A DNA stretch of 64,000 nt from Paratrimastix pyriformis (taxonomy: Eukaryota; Preaxostyla; Paratrimastigidae): assembly GCA_027972325.1 (NCBI GenBank), contig JAPMOS010000001.1:1467821-1531820 (forward strand). Reading direction: 5' to 3'. Below are positions 1 through 11,571 of this stretch, in pieces. The number at the start of each line of letters is the position of its first letter. Within the stretch, counting starts at the first letter, position 1. Made by a program: the position numbers and the translations under genes. Under the pieces are notes generated by a model. It was given only the letters and a program-made list of their open reading frames with translations. It made no database searches and was not told the DNA's origin.

Positions 1-957
1 TGACAGAGGGAAAGCGCGATTCCCTCGGCAATGGAAGTTCTCCTTGGTGCCCCAAACCGGGCGGCCCTTGACAACATTCTCGATGAGACTTTCACTCATC
101 GTCATGACCGCGACTTCCCAGCAGAAAAATTCCAAAGGATCCAAGACACACTCAAAATTTCCCAGGAGCAGGCGATGAATGTCCGTTATTAACGATCTTT
201 GTTCTCATCTGCCACTTTTTCAGCTTCGGAGGACTTTGACCACTTTTATTCAGCAATGCCTCTCTCTCCCATCTTTTGAAAAAGAGGCTGTGCAAACCCT
301 CTTCCCATCAGGTTTCCATCCTCAGCTTCAGGTTTGAAGCTTCCTTTCTCCGGACTTATGCCTTATTGAACTATTCGTCAACATCATATTCTTCCTTCTC
401 TCTTCCTATCTTCCACTCCCACAGAATCTTCTCTCGGCGCTCGTTGCCAGCAAACTTCCCTCCTGGCGTGAGGCTTCCCTTGCCGGGGTGGTCGGCCTCC
501 CCAAATACCGCGGCGTAGAATGGAGGTCCGTTATGTTTGGTCAACCATCCCTCATCGAACGGCGTGCCGCCAGTCGCCTGCCCGCGGTGCGGAGCCTGAT
601 GAACTCCTTCTCCCCTGGGTGCAGCATTAACCTGAAGAGTGCCAGCAACGCCGCCCCTGCCCAGGGAAGCTCGGTTCCCTCAGCTGTGGTGCGTCTGCAG
701 GTCTGCTGATGCCCACCAGACGAATGCGTCCGACCCTTGCCCGGCGCCTCGCACGTCGGCCTAGCCCCCTGCTCTTCATCATCTCTCCGCTGCGGCTCCT
801 CTCTGGCTGGGTGGCACAGCTGGAGAAGCCTTCTGGTAGGGTGGGGAGCCGCGCCCAGCAGGAGGAGGTCGTCTTCGAGTTGAGTCCGGGGCCGCTGCAG
901 GTGATGCTGGAGGGGCTGGGGAAAATTAAGGATCAGCTCCAGTCCATCGCCGGTTGA
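1..957 (+). CDS. COMM-domain protein (COMMD9/COMMD10-like), 5' end outside window
   Basis: COMM-domain proteins are small adaptors of the Commander trafficking complex. The frame enters from the left edge. Exons read 1-180, 224-331, 425-525, 574-700 and 820-957; the introns 181-223, 332-424, 526-573 and 701-819 each keep the frame. The N-terminal helical part contains FPSGFHPQLQ and LVASKLPSWRE, matching the FP-x-x-FH and x-x-W-R-x-E landmarks of COMMD proteins. The C-terminal COMM domain ends in FELSPGPLQVMLEGLGKIKD followed by QLQSIAG and TGA at 955-957, like the family ending that closes with a GLGRIRDQL-type helix. Which COMMD paralogue it is cannot be settled. The start codon lies beyond the window. 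All four donors begin GTCCG, GTTTG or GTCTG. Confidence 0.8.
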
Positions 958-1432
958 CCCGGCCCGCTACCGGTGGTGGGGGTCGGGCCGGGGACTGATG
1001 GAGGCCAGCATGGCATGGCCCAATAACTAGCGTGGGGTGACGCGTGTCATGTCGAGCTGCTAATGGTGCGGTATCTGTACTTGGAAGACCTTCCGCGACT
1101 CAACCTGGCATCTTCATTCGCCAAGGCGTGGGGGTGGCAGATGGATTTTTGGATACTAGCAGGGGAGTTGGGAGCGGTGAAGAATGCACTGCTTCTCCGC
1201 CGTGGCACGGCAACAAGTCTTCTCTAGTCAATGAAATATTGAAACTATTCTCCGTGGAACCTCAGTAAAATACGTTCGTCTCGAAAGAAACCCAGCTTGG
1301 CCTAACTTTTCGGAGCTTTGTGGTTGGGAACGCTGCGAACCATCCCAAAGCCGTTGGGCACGCAAGCGATCTGTGAATCCTTGAGGTCGAGTTCCTGACT
1401 TTCAATATCTCAAAAAAACAAAAAAACAAAAA
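958..1432. other. Intergenic stretch
   Basis: This spacer separates the COMM-domain stop from the next gene. It holds short open frames without recognisable motifs and ends in an A-rich run (about 1412-1432) just before an ATG at 1433. It probably contains the promoter of the SANBR-like gene; an upstream exon of that gene cannot be excluded. Confidence 0.4.
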
Positions 1433-4400
1433 ATGGCGTCCCTCAAAGGATTTCCGCCTGCCGTCGCGACGCTGGGAGCTTTCCTGAGCGTATCAGTTTT
1501 AAACCTACCGGATAGTTTTATTAACCTTAAGTGTTTGGTTGGCTATGTCGCGAGCTTGGGAGAGAGGGCTTTCTCCCACTGCCACCAAATTGCGTCTGTG
1601 ATCACTGCGGTTCTTCCATTTATTTTCCTTGAAAATCAGCCATTCCTCTCCCCCCGCTTTCATCGACTCCTCTTTCGACGCGAGCCGCCCAGCTCCGCCC
1701 GCGTTCAATTTCTTCCGGGTTTCCGCCATCTCCTCAACCTCCGCCGCCACCTCTACCTGCACTTGCGACTGACCAGCAGCCGGCACCGGGTTTGGTGATT
1801 ATTCATGTCTTTGATGCAGCCCGCAACCAGACCCGTGATTTCTCCTGTCAACGAGACGTACTACTCGCCGGTATGAGCTTTTTTCGAGCATATCTGGCCC
1901 CAACCACAGGAGCTGAAGGGGTGTCGATCACTGTGCATTGTGATTGTGCCGTTTTCGAGATGCTGATGGGGTACATCAAGAGCCGTGTCCTCCCGCACAT
2001 CGACGTAGGCAATGTCGTCTCGCTTCTCATCAGCTCTGAGTTCCTACAGGTCTGCCCTGCCAACCGCCGCACCGGTGGCAAGATGAGGCAGGGGACGAAA
2101 GGGCCGCTGATCAACCAATGGGCGGCTTGGGGCGACCCCTGGGGGCGCAGATGGGTGCGGTGGTGGATGTGTGCCTGCGGTTCATGCGAGGCCACATGGC
2201 GGACGTGCTCCGGCTGCCCCTGGACATGAGCTGCCTCAACCCGGGCCTGCTGGGCCGCCTGGCAGACCTCTACGCGCCCCCCGAGCTCGACGAGGTCCGC
2301 CCGCCCGCCCGCCCGCCCGCCCGCCCGTGCCTCGGCGTGAGGATCAGTGAGATTTGGTTGAAGTCCGCGGCCGGCCGGCCGGCAAGGCCATTCAGGGGTC
2401 TGCTGGCGGGGCGGCCACCTGACGGGCCATCCGCGGGTCGGTCGGGGGCGTCGGTGCGTCGGTGCGTGGCAGCTGGTCGACCGGCGGGACAAGGTCAAGA
2501 GCCGCCTCTTCCGAAAGAAGGTGGAGGCCTTGGTTGGGGGCCCCGAGGGCGCCGATCTGCAGCGGTGCCCCGAGTGCGGCCAGGTCTACCCCCAGTCCCG
2601 CCGCGCCCTCCTCGTCTGTCGGCCCCGCCTCTCCCCGCCATCCCGCCCACCCCGGATGGCAGCGGATGCCCGACGGATCCCGTAGGACAGGGCGGGTGCT
2701 TTGGTCATTGGTGTCCATCTCCATGTGTTCGTGTTCACGTTCATGTCCATCTCCATGTGTTCGTGTTCACGTTCATGTCCATCTCCATGTGTTCATGTTC
2801 ACGTTCATGTCCATCTCCATGTGTTCATGTTCACGTTCATGTCCATCTCCATGTGTTCGTGTTCACGTTCATGTCCATCTCCATGTGTTCGTGTTCACGT
2901 TCATGTCCATCTCCATGTGTTCATGTTCACGTTCATGTCCATCTCCATGTGTTCGTGTTCACGTTCATGTCCATCTCCATGTGTTCGTGTTCACGTTCAT
3001 GTTCATGTTCTTGCTGTGGCCCGGCCCTCGTGGCGCGCGCAGCGGTGCCCCAAGGCCCGGATGCACCTCGACCTCGGGGGGCCCCGCCCGGCGACCGAGC
3101 ACGGCCGCGACCCCACCTGGACGCTGGGCAGCGAGGTGGCCCTGATGCACGCGGCCGAGGGCAGCAGTGGCGGGGGCCGCCACCAGGGCTGGCGGGACAT
3201 CTTCTGGCGCCTGTCGGCCGTGGGGGCCGTCTTCCGGTGCGTCCGCTGCGGGGCCCACTTCCAGGGGTGCCACTGGGGCTGGTGCCTGCACCACCCCCGA
3301 TCGCCCGTCTTCGAGCGGCCCGACGCGGCCGCGGGCATTTACCCCTGCTGCGGCTCGGTGGCCCTCCGGGGCGGCGAGGCCGCGGCGACCGGCCCTGAGG
3401 CCGCCGGGTGCGCCTACCAAGGTCTGGCCCCGGGCCCTTCCCCGGCTGCCGCGAGAGACGTTCGCTGGCTCATCCGATCCGGCCCTCCCCTGCCGTGGCG
3501 GGGGTGGCGGCCTGCTGGGGCGTGGCAGAGCACATCATCGCCCCCGAGGAGCGCGAGGGCCGCGGGATGCTGGTGGCTCTGCTGGAGCGCCACCGGGCGG
3601 CCGTGCAGATGCCCCCGCCGCCCACGGCGCGCCCTCCGTCCGCCTCGCTGCTGCTCCTCGCGCGCTCCCCGCCGCCCTGCGAAGGGCCCCCCGGCCCCGG
3701 GGCACCGCCGCCGCCTCCGGCAAGCGCCCCTCGCAGCGACCCGACCGAGGCGTGGGGCCAGAGGCCACCGCCCTCGCCGCAGGCGCAGGGACGCGGCGGG
3801 GCGGGGCCCCTGAACGGGGCTGGCGGCCCGGGGACTGACGACGAGGACGAGGACGACGAGGACGACGACGAGGGCAGCGATGGCGGCCGGTCGGTGGGCC
3901 AAGCCGCAGCTGCTGCCGACGCGCGCTGCCGTGCCGAGGAGGAGGGCGACGAGGAGGACGAGGAGGACGAGGAGGGTGGCGCGGGTGCGCCTCCCAACGG
4001 GGCCGCCCCTGGAGCCAGCGCCGGGGGGGCGACAGCAGCCAGTGGCGGGCCAGACGGGGGGGCGGCCAGTCCCGGCGGCCCGTCGGGGCCCCTCCTCGAG
4101 GCCACCGTCGCCCGTGCGGTGCCACACCCCAAGCCCCACCTGCCCTCCGCTCCCAGGCCCACGGCGTCCCTCTCGCGCCCCAGGGCCCCTCGACCCGCAA
4201 CCGCCCCCCGGCTGGCGCTGCAGACCATTGACGGGACCGGACGCGTGGCGCCCCCGTCCGCGGCGCCCCCTGCCAGACTGCGGCCCGCCCCCGTCGCCAA
4301 CCGGCCCGCAGGCCCACCCCCGGCTGCCCTCGCCCTGCCGTTGCCCCTCACCGCGACAGGCATCTCTCCCGGCCGGCCTCCGCGCCCTCCGACTCCTCCC

Positions 4401-5264
4401 ACGCCCCCCGGCGGGCGCCCGTGTACCGCCGGCCCCAACAGGCCACCCTCACCGGCCGCTTCTAAATCCAGGGGTCCATCGCCATCCCCGGCCCAGCCCG
4501 GTGGCGGCCTGCCGCCCCGCCCGGGCACCTCCTTGGGCACGTCGAGGCCGCCGCGCCCCCCGCGGCCACCCGCCGAACAGCCGTCCCAGTCTCGGTCGAG
4601 CTCCCCCGCCCCCCTATACCTCCCCGCCCGCCCTTCGTCGGCCGCCGATTCGGCAGCGTCCCGCCGGGGGGCCTTTGAGAGTGACGACGACGACGACCGT
4701 GAGAGCGACCGCGAGGACGAACCCGTCGGGCCGGCCGTTGCTGCCCCGAGATCCGTCTCCCCCGCTCCTGTCGCCACGACTCCCCTGCCGCTCCAGGGCA
4801 CCATTCTGGCAGCCCAGGGGGAGAAGGGGGCACCCGCGGCCGCGGCAGCAGCACGCCCCGGCAAATCGCAGGAGCTCCCCCCGGGTGTCGCCGCGGAGCA
4901 CCTCGCCGGGCTGATCGTGCCCCCGTCCCACCAGGGTTGGCTCCGCGCGGTCCGGCCCAAGGTGGAGGCCATCTCGACCGCCCATCGGCGCATCCTCAGC
5001 GAGGATCTGCAGCGCGACGCGGACGACATGCGCCTGGCGGCCCTGCTGGGGCGCCTGCGCGACCTCCGGGCCGACGAGCCGGCCCGACGGGACCTGATCA
5101 GGCGCTACGTGGGCAAGCCCGCCGCGGTGCAGTGGACTGGATACTCGTATGCGGTCATCCTTCGGCAGGAGCAGGACAGCCACGCCCCCGCCGGGCACGC
5201 ACAACCTCAGGTCGAACAGCGGAGCGCAGCCATCAAGAAGAGGCCCCCTAAGAAGAAGGGCTGA
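1433..5264 (+). CDS. SANBR: SANBR-like (KIAA1841 family) BTB-domain protein
   Basis: SANBR (KIAA1841) is a SANT- and BTB-domain protein described in vertebrates as a regulator of class-switch recombination. The BTB-like part is clear: IIHVFDAARNQTRDFSC and VHCDCAVFEMLMGYIKSRV at 1795-2049. After an intron at 2050-2150 follow DMSCLNPGLLGRLADLY, then RRDKVKSRLFRKKVEAL, and a Cys pair CPECGQ. An intron holding a 32-base minisatellite ends at about 3041. The next exon has WRDIFWRLSAVGAVFRC and a Cys/His-rich segment with GIYPCCGS, as in the animal protein. The last exon (about 3480-5264) starts with GVAEHIIAPEE, continues as a long Pro/Ala/acidic low-complexity region, and ends with a helical KR-rich tail. 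The N-terminal SANT part was not found, and the start at 1433 is a guess; an open Pro-rich frame runs upstream of the BTB exon. Confidence 0.7.
2713..3008. repeat. 32-base minisatellite, about nine copies, in SANBR intron
   Basis: The unit contains CCATGTGTTCRTGTTCACG and repeats every 32 bases with few changes; in some copies GTTCGTG becomes GTTCATG. The period is not a multiple of three and the block lies between two well-placed SANBR exons, so the long open frames across it are by-products. Confidence 0.9.
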
Positions 5265-5445
5265 GCGCCCACCTGGTCCGCACCTCCTCTGCTTTTGCCA
5301 ACGGTTGACCAAACCCCTCGCAGGACAATCTGCCGATCTGCCAGACCCTCCCCGTCTCTCAACTCGCCCGGAGGACGCTCCCCCCCGACTGGCAATCTCG
5401 ACTGCTCCAACGACGCCCGGCTTTGCTGGGCTTTCCGGGCGCCAA

Positions 5446-6201
5446 ATGAACGATGAACAACTGTACAGCATGCCCCAACTTTTTGGTGAAGGTTCCGCAC
5501 CTTTAACCCTGGATGAGGTGCGCTGGAATGACCTCCCCATTGAATCGCTCATTGATGAGGGCGTGCCACAAGAGTCTGGTTTTTTACGTTACCTTTCTCA
5601 TCCTACCTTTACTAGGGTCGCAAAAATCGGTGGAGAAATCGACACTGATCTTGGTGGTGAGGAGGAAAAGCAAGTATTCTTCGATGAGGAGGTTTCTTGG
5701 TTTCAGGAACACGAGAAGAAGAGGTCAGCACGACTGTCTTTCGTTCAACTCACATGTTCACTCTTTCTCACAGAGTCTTCGCGAAACATTTCACCCCCGA
5801 GCACTGGAAGCGATACTCGGCCTACACTCATGTCTCCTTCCCACGGGTCGCCATCAAAAAGGTCTGTTGCGGGAATGATACCGTCGATTTGCATTGGCTT
5901 GTGGGTTAATTAGGCGATGCAAGGAGCTTCACAGAAACGACTGATGGGCGTTCCCCCAGTTGTGGTGATGTCTGGCCTGGCCAAGATTTTCGCCGCCGAC
6001 CTCATTGAAATGGGTCTGTTGCGTTGTTGGATGGCTCTCCTGAGCGCCCCCCTCCAGCACTGCAGGTGCAACTGGAGCGCGGGGACACGGGGCCCCTCCT
6101 GCCCCCGCACATCCACGAGGCCCACCGGCGCCTCAGCCACACACCCCAGGGACCACCCGGCCCCAGGTTGCCCCCGGGGCGCCTGGCCATCCTCCACTGA
6201 C
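5446..6201 (+). CDS. TAF11: TAF11, TFIID histone-fold subunit
   Basis: TAF11 pairs with TAF13 through a histone fold inside general transcription factor TFIID in the nucleus. Exon 1 (5446-5723) encodes an acidic N-terminus starting MNDEQLYSMPQLF. Introns 5724-5773 and 5862-5913 join FAKHFTPEHWKRYSAYTHVS, FPRVAIKK and then VVVMSGLAKIFAADLIEM. These correspond to the TAF11 landmarks F-x-x-EQ-x-x-RYE-x-FRRSSFPR-x-x-IK and VV-x-AM-x-G-I-x-KVFVGE. The last exon supplies LLPPHIHEAHRRL, the family's L-x-PKH-x-REA-x-RRL helix, and stops at 6199-6201. The final donor near 6013 is not certain, because the obvious GTCTG site does not give the phase expected for the last exon. Length is close to other TAF11 proteins. 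Confidence 0.82.
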
Positions 6202-6594
6202 GGCCCGAGGCCCCCCGTCAGGCGGGCAATGTGGTGCCGAGAGCGGCGACCTCGCAGGCGTCCGCAGTGAGGACGGGGAACCGGATTGGATGGGCCCCGG
6301 ACCCTGTGACCTCGCAGTGAGGACGGGGAACCGGATGGGATGGGCCGGACCCTGTGACCTCGCAGGCAGAGCGTCCCACCCGCACGCGCGACCGGCTTCC
6401 CACGGCGGGTGGCCAGGTGATTCTCAGGCACCCTCCTCCTCCTCCTCGTATTCCGAAAACGAGCCGCAAACGCTCCCCATCCCTTTTCTCCTCCGGCGTC
6501 ACAAGGATGCTGGAGTCTCTTTTTTTTTGGAAAAAGATCCAGCCCACCAACCACCACCCCCACCCCCACACGAGGGACCATGTACACGCTGCAC
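6202..6594. other. Convergent intergenic spacer with a possible LINE tail remnant
   Basis: The spacer lies between the TAF11 stop (+) and the fimbrin/Rpn7 stop (-). It has a short imperfect duplication (GACGGGGAACCGGATKGGAT around 6270 and 6318). At about 6432-6465, on the minus strand, GGCTCGTTTTCGGAATACG is followed by GGA repeats. That resembles the end of the LINE tail family described at 46403-47545, cut off inside the stem-loop. Confidence 0.4.
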
Positions 6595-8975
6595 TTACAG
6601 GGTGCTGGCCAGCTTCTGGATGCGATTCATGAGGCCGTCGCCCTGGCGCATCAGGTTCTGCGGTCATTCGCATGGGGGGAGCGGCGGTCAGAATATGCGG
6701 GCGGGACGAGGGAGCGGCGACGCGGTGGGCGGGGTGTGTGCCGGCGGCGGACCTGGAGGAGGAGGTTCTTCGAGTCGGCTCGGTAGGCCTCGACGATGCA
6801 GTTCTTCTTGTCGATCTTGGCGCTCAGCTTGCCCGCGTAGATGAACCGCTCCAGCTCGCTGCGCCCACCCAAACCAACCCCCACCAGACCAGCGGCCCTC
6901 AGGCGCCCGCTCGGACCATCCCCACCGCCCACGGGCGGGCGCCGCCCCTGTGCCCAGGGGAGGCGGAGGCGGGGCGGCGGACTTTTCGAGGAACTGGTGG
7001 TCGACCCCAAACTGCGCGGCCATGGCGTCGAAGGTGACACTCCGGTAGGGCTGGATGTACTGCCGGTAGGCGATGACCCGCATCTCTTTGCCGTAGTACG
7101 AGACGTGCTGGGCCAGGTATTTGTCCCCTTGCATGCGGGCCGTGATGTCGCCTATCGGGGGGTGCAGGGCAGGCCGGGGCGGGGCGGGGCTGAGTCGGGG
7201 GGCAAGAAGACCGGCGAGTGCACAGACCGAGCGCGACGAAGAAGTCCCGGTAGCGGCAGTGGTAGAGGGAGTGCATGAAGGAGTGCAGGTGGGGGATGGC
7301 GTGCAGGACGGAGAGGATCTCGGGCGCGTTGATGACCTACCCGAAGCAGCAGCGGGGTCTCCGGAAAGCGGTCCGAGCGAGCGGACGGACCTTCTCGGTG
7401 ATGACCTGGCGGGGCTCGCTGAAGAGGGCCATGGCGACCGTGTAGAAGATGAACTGCTCGAACGAGAAGAGCTCAGTCGAAGTGAAGGTCGCAAGGCACT
7501 CTGCCCGACGGGAAAACAAATGGCCGCCCCGTCAAGCGGCAGTGGGTCGGTGGGCGGGCGGGCGGTGGGTGGGTGTAATCGCCAAGGGGCGCGTAGCCGG
7601 GGCGGCGCAGACCGAGGAAGTTCTTGGAGGCGCGGGGGAAGTCGCGCACCATCATGGCGTATGTGGCCGTGTAGACCTTGAGCTTGTTGCGCCGCTCCCA
7701 GTCGATATTCAGCTCAAGCAAACTGGGGTGGCGGGGTGGCGGGTGGGCGGGCAGCGGGCAGATGAGATGCGAATACCGCAGCATCCATTGGTCTCCCCCT
7801 CCCCCCGACCATCCGCATCCCTCCTCCCCCCCCCCTCACCATCCCCCTCGCCATCCCCACCCCCATTGCCATCGTTCTTCCCGCTCTCGCTCCCCCGTCG
7901 TCTCATCGCCACAGACCTCTCGGCCTTCTCGAGGCTGCGGCGGAGGGCGTCGGTGTCGGAGTACTTGAAGGCCAGCTGCATGAAGGCCAGCTCCCGGTCG
8001 AACTGCATGGCGATCGAGGGGCTCTTCGACAGCAGAGCCGTCATGTAGGCCTCCTGTCGGGGTGCGGCGGTGCGGTGAGGCAGCGGGGAAGGCGAGAACG
8101 GGGGCAGACATCAAGCCCCAGCGAGCGCACCCACTGCTTGTACTCCTCGATCTTCCGCTTCTCCTCCGCCTTGCGGGCCTCCTCCTCAGGGGTTGGCGGT
8201 TTGTCGTCCTTTTTGGGGGCCTCCTCGTCATCCCCCTCCCACAGCTGCAGCTTGGCCTCGGCCGCGGAGGCGGGCGCACCGACGGGGGCACCCGAGGCAG
8301 GGAGTTTTCCCTCAGCCTTCAATCTCTCCATCTCCAGGCGGGCACGCTCGCGTTCTTCTTCCTCGCGGGCCCGTTGCATGGCCGCAAGCTGCTCGGGAGT
8401 CGCCGGGGGGAGCGTGGGACGGGCGAGCATCAGGTGGGCCAGGAAGAGGGCATTCTTACGGGGCGCGCCCTGCAAAGAGAAAACAAAATGCTGCAAAGAC
8501 AAAACGATAAAACAGACCCCAACAATATCTTTCACAAGAATCGGGGGCGTCCCTTCGAGTTTCTCCTTGACAAAATCGAGAATGGCACCGGCACGACGTT
8601 CGAAATTCGACCGCCAGTAGCCTGAAGGCGAGAAACTGCCCAAAACTTTGTCCAAAAGATTACTCGTGGAGGTGAGGTGGCTCAATAGTTCTGCGTAAAT
8701 GGTAGAATCCTACAAGCCGGAAACATGAGATTGATTTCATTTTCAGGCCGGACCCTCAAATCGGTCGTGAGATTGGTAATGGTCCGAGAACTGCCCGATT
8801 GTGCGATTTGATAATTCACCCAACGTATGATGATTTCCTCGGGGTGGAGAGCACGGAACTGAGCAAATGACTCAGTGGAAGTCATTATGTGGGCGAGCTC
8901 TGGGTGTTCGGTTATGTTGAGATGAGAAAGAGGGTTCGAGCGGAGAGGCGTCGAAGCAACGATGGCCTGGTCCAT
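6595..8975 (-). CDS. Chimeric gene: fimbrin calponin-homology N-terminus joined to proteasome subunit Rpn7 (PSMD6)
   Basis: The first exons (8975 down to 8110) read as fimbrin/plastin, an actin bundler: a start with LNITEHPEL and EEIIIRWVNYQIAQSG (CH1), then DFVKEKLEGTPPILVKDIV and RKNALFLAHLMLARP, a charged insert, and EEYKQWVRSLGLD where the next CH domain should open. A clean 56-base intron (8054-8109, donor GTCTG) leads straight into the Rpn7 family: DALRRSLEKAE, DWERRNKLKVYTATYAMMVR, YHCRYRDFFVAL, YYGKEMRVIAYRQYIQPYRS, then the PCI end KLSAKIDKKNCIVE and MNRIQKLASTL with its stop at 6595-6597. Rpn7 is a 19S lid subunit. The rest of fimbrin and about the first 150 residues of Rpn7 are missing. 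This is either a true fusion or a mis-joined locus. Confidence 0.7.
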
Positions 8976-9183
8976 GGTACTGTTTGGTCTGCACGCAGAT
9001 GAGAAGCCTTGGCCGGGGAACTAACGACAAAAATGATTTTGACGCGACGCACGATGATTTTCCAGTTCGTCGAGGAAGTGTCGAAAAGGTTTACTCACAT
9101 TTCCTCTTGTTGTTTGCAAAAAGGAAGATGAGATGTACAGAGCGATTATTTTGGGAATCGCTACGAGGTTAAATCTGCAGAAG

Positions 9184-11412
9184 CTATTCGTCGATCTTCT
9201 GGCTCTTACGCCCCTTCTTCGGTTTCCTCTCGACAGGCTCAGCGGGGGCGGGAGTCTCCTCTTCCTTGGGGGCAGGGGAAGCCTCAGGGGCAGGGGAAGC
9301 CTCAGGGGCAGGGGAAGCCTCAGGGGCAGGAACGGCAGGAACAGGGGCAGGCTCAACAGTCTGCTCGGGCATCGCGGGCTCTTCTTCTTCCTTGGCCTCT
9401 TCCTTGGCCTCTTCCTTGGGCTCCTCGTCAATTTCCTCCAGGTGGCCAGGGGGAGGGATGGGGATTGCCTAAAGAGCACGCATTTCAGTTGCCGATCAAC
9501 CCACGCCAATACAGACCGCCTCGTTGGGGCGACCGCCACGGCAGCAAAGCATGAGGAGGGTCAAGAAGAGGGCCCCAAAGGTGGTGCCGATGGCGATGGG
9601 GTGCTGGAGGGCCTGCTCGAGGACCATGTTGGCGTAGATGGTGAACTTCTGAACCCAGCCAGTGGCGGTCTTCAGACTGGCCGCCCGGGCGACATCTGCG
9701 GCGCGCTTCTCAGCCTCGGCCTTAATCTTGCTCTCAGCCTCGAAGCGGGGCAGCCAAGTGCGCTCGGCGAGCTTCCGAGCGGAAGCGGCATCACGGCTTT
9801 TGAAAAAGGCCAAAGCACGAAGAGAAGAAGAGTGAGATCAACCAGCGGAGAGGAGCCGCCCCAGAAAAGACGCCGCTGCCGTTGCGGAGGAGGGGTTGCA
9901 GACCCGAGGTAAATGTTGTCGAACCAGACGCCGCCGGTCATGGTCCACAGCTCAAAGCCAACAGCGCCCTTCAGCAGGACAAAGAAAAGAATGATCATTG
10001 AGAACTCGGGAGTGTGCTGACAACAGACGATGGTGTCGAGGTTGTGGGGTTCGGCCACCTCGTAGTATTCGGGGTTGTCGATCTCGCGAGGCGCCCAGGG
10101 GCCCTTGTAGGCGGGGTTCTTGACCTGGGGAGGATGCCACTTGCCCTTGAAGGCAGGGTTGGGGATCATGGGGGCAGTCCAATGGCCGCAGCCGTGCTCC
10201 TTGCAGTAGGGGTTGGGGATCATCGGGGCCGTCCAAATGCCATCCTCTTCCTCATCCCATTCGGCCGGCTTCTCGGCGGTCGGGTCCTCCACCATGGCGG
10301 GGGCATTCTCGTCCCAATCGGACGGCTTGACAGCCTTGGGGTCGGGGATCGTCTTCGGGGCCTCCTCGTCCCAGTCGGCCGGCTTGGTGGCGGTCGGGTC
10401 GTCCATCATCTCGTTGTCGACCCAGTCGGCGGGCTTCTTGTCAGAGGGATCGGGGATCGTCTTCGGGGGGTTGACTGGCGGGGTCATATCAGTCAGCAGG
10501 CTGCCCGTTTTAACGACTTCATTGTCGATCCTGGGGGGCAGAGGGAGGGGAAGTTATTGAGGAGGGAAGCGGCGAAATACAGACATCACCCGGAAGGAGT
10601 TGTCCTTCTTGACGACCAGAGTGTAGAGGTGGGTGACATTGTCCAGCTTTGCGGCAGGGGGGGTTGTCATAGCATGCTCGGTGTAGAGCATCGAGATGGG
10701 GTTCTGTCGGCGGATGATGAAGTGAACCTTGTTGACATCGTGGCCGCACTTGTCGGGGCCGAACATAATCACGTAAGGGGTCTCACCGCGGAATTTCTCC
10801 AGAGAAAGTTGAGGTGTCTCCAGAAGAAGCTTCAGATAAGCACCACCGCAATCCATAGGCTGCTGCATCTTGACCTCGTACTGAGGTGAGAGCCAGTGAT
10901 GAACAAGCAGGGAACGCATTGTTTGAAAACGTTGGAGAGCAAAGGGGCACAGGTGATTCGGGATGTGAATCTGGACGACAAACCTGGACGACGAGATCGG
11001 CATCAGTCATCTCAATGGGAGGAGTGATCCGGGAGACGATGCCGTGCCGCCGTGCCTTATCGACCATAATCAAGCCCTTATCTCCAGGGATGACGGAAGT
11101 CTCGGGCTCAGCGACCTTCCACGTGCCTGAGTATTGCTAAAAATTATTAAAATGTCGACTCAGGGACGCTCAAACCGCATGAAAACAGACAGCGTCCTGG
11201 GTCTTCATCCAACGAGACTCCCAGGCGTCATCAAAGCTCTCAAAAAACAGGGCCTCCGGGGCAGTAGGTGCCACGAATCTTGACGACTCGGCGACCTGTG
11301 CGCATGAGATGGGCCGCCAACCACGGTGACTCAACAACACCAAAACCGCTCAATGCCAGACCTCTTCCGCGAACACGCAGGCGAGGGTGAAGAGGAGAAA
11401 GGACACACGCAT
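9184..11412 (-). CDS. CANX: Calnexin, ER membrane lectin chaperone
   Basis: Calnexin binds monoglucosylated glycoproteins in the endoplasmic reticulum and helps them fold. The start at 11412 gives a signal peptide [15 protein letters not shown]. Next comes [15 protein letters not shown], then [20 protein letters not shown] and a lectin core with [11 protein letters not shown] and [11 protein letters not shown]. The P-domain arm has type-1 repeats such as [13 protein letters not shown] and PSDWDENAP and type-2 repeats [15 protein letters not shown] and [16 protein letters not shown] membrane segment [20 protein letters not shown] lies near the C-terminus, followed by an acidic tail with four PAPEAS-like repeats ending in GRKSQKIDE. 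It does not end in a classical KDEL signal, as expected for calnexin rather than calreticulin. Several short introns divide the gene. Confidence 0.9.
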
Positions 11413-11571
11413 TTGCGTCGAACCTGACCTCGGAGAGGATGATCCATGGCCCGATGTCGCCGGCGCCCTCCTCTTCCTTTTTTGTTCGTTTGGGGTTGGG
11501 ATTTAAGACTCTTCCGGGCCCTCCTATTCCCCCGATCAACAAGAAAATAAAAAGTCAGGAAACTATTTTGT

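Noticed and set aside
6580-9912. Plus-strand frames across the fimbrin/Rpn7 and calnexin genes
   Set aside because: Shadows of minus-strand coding exons with clear family matches.
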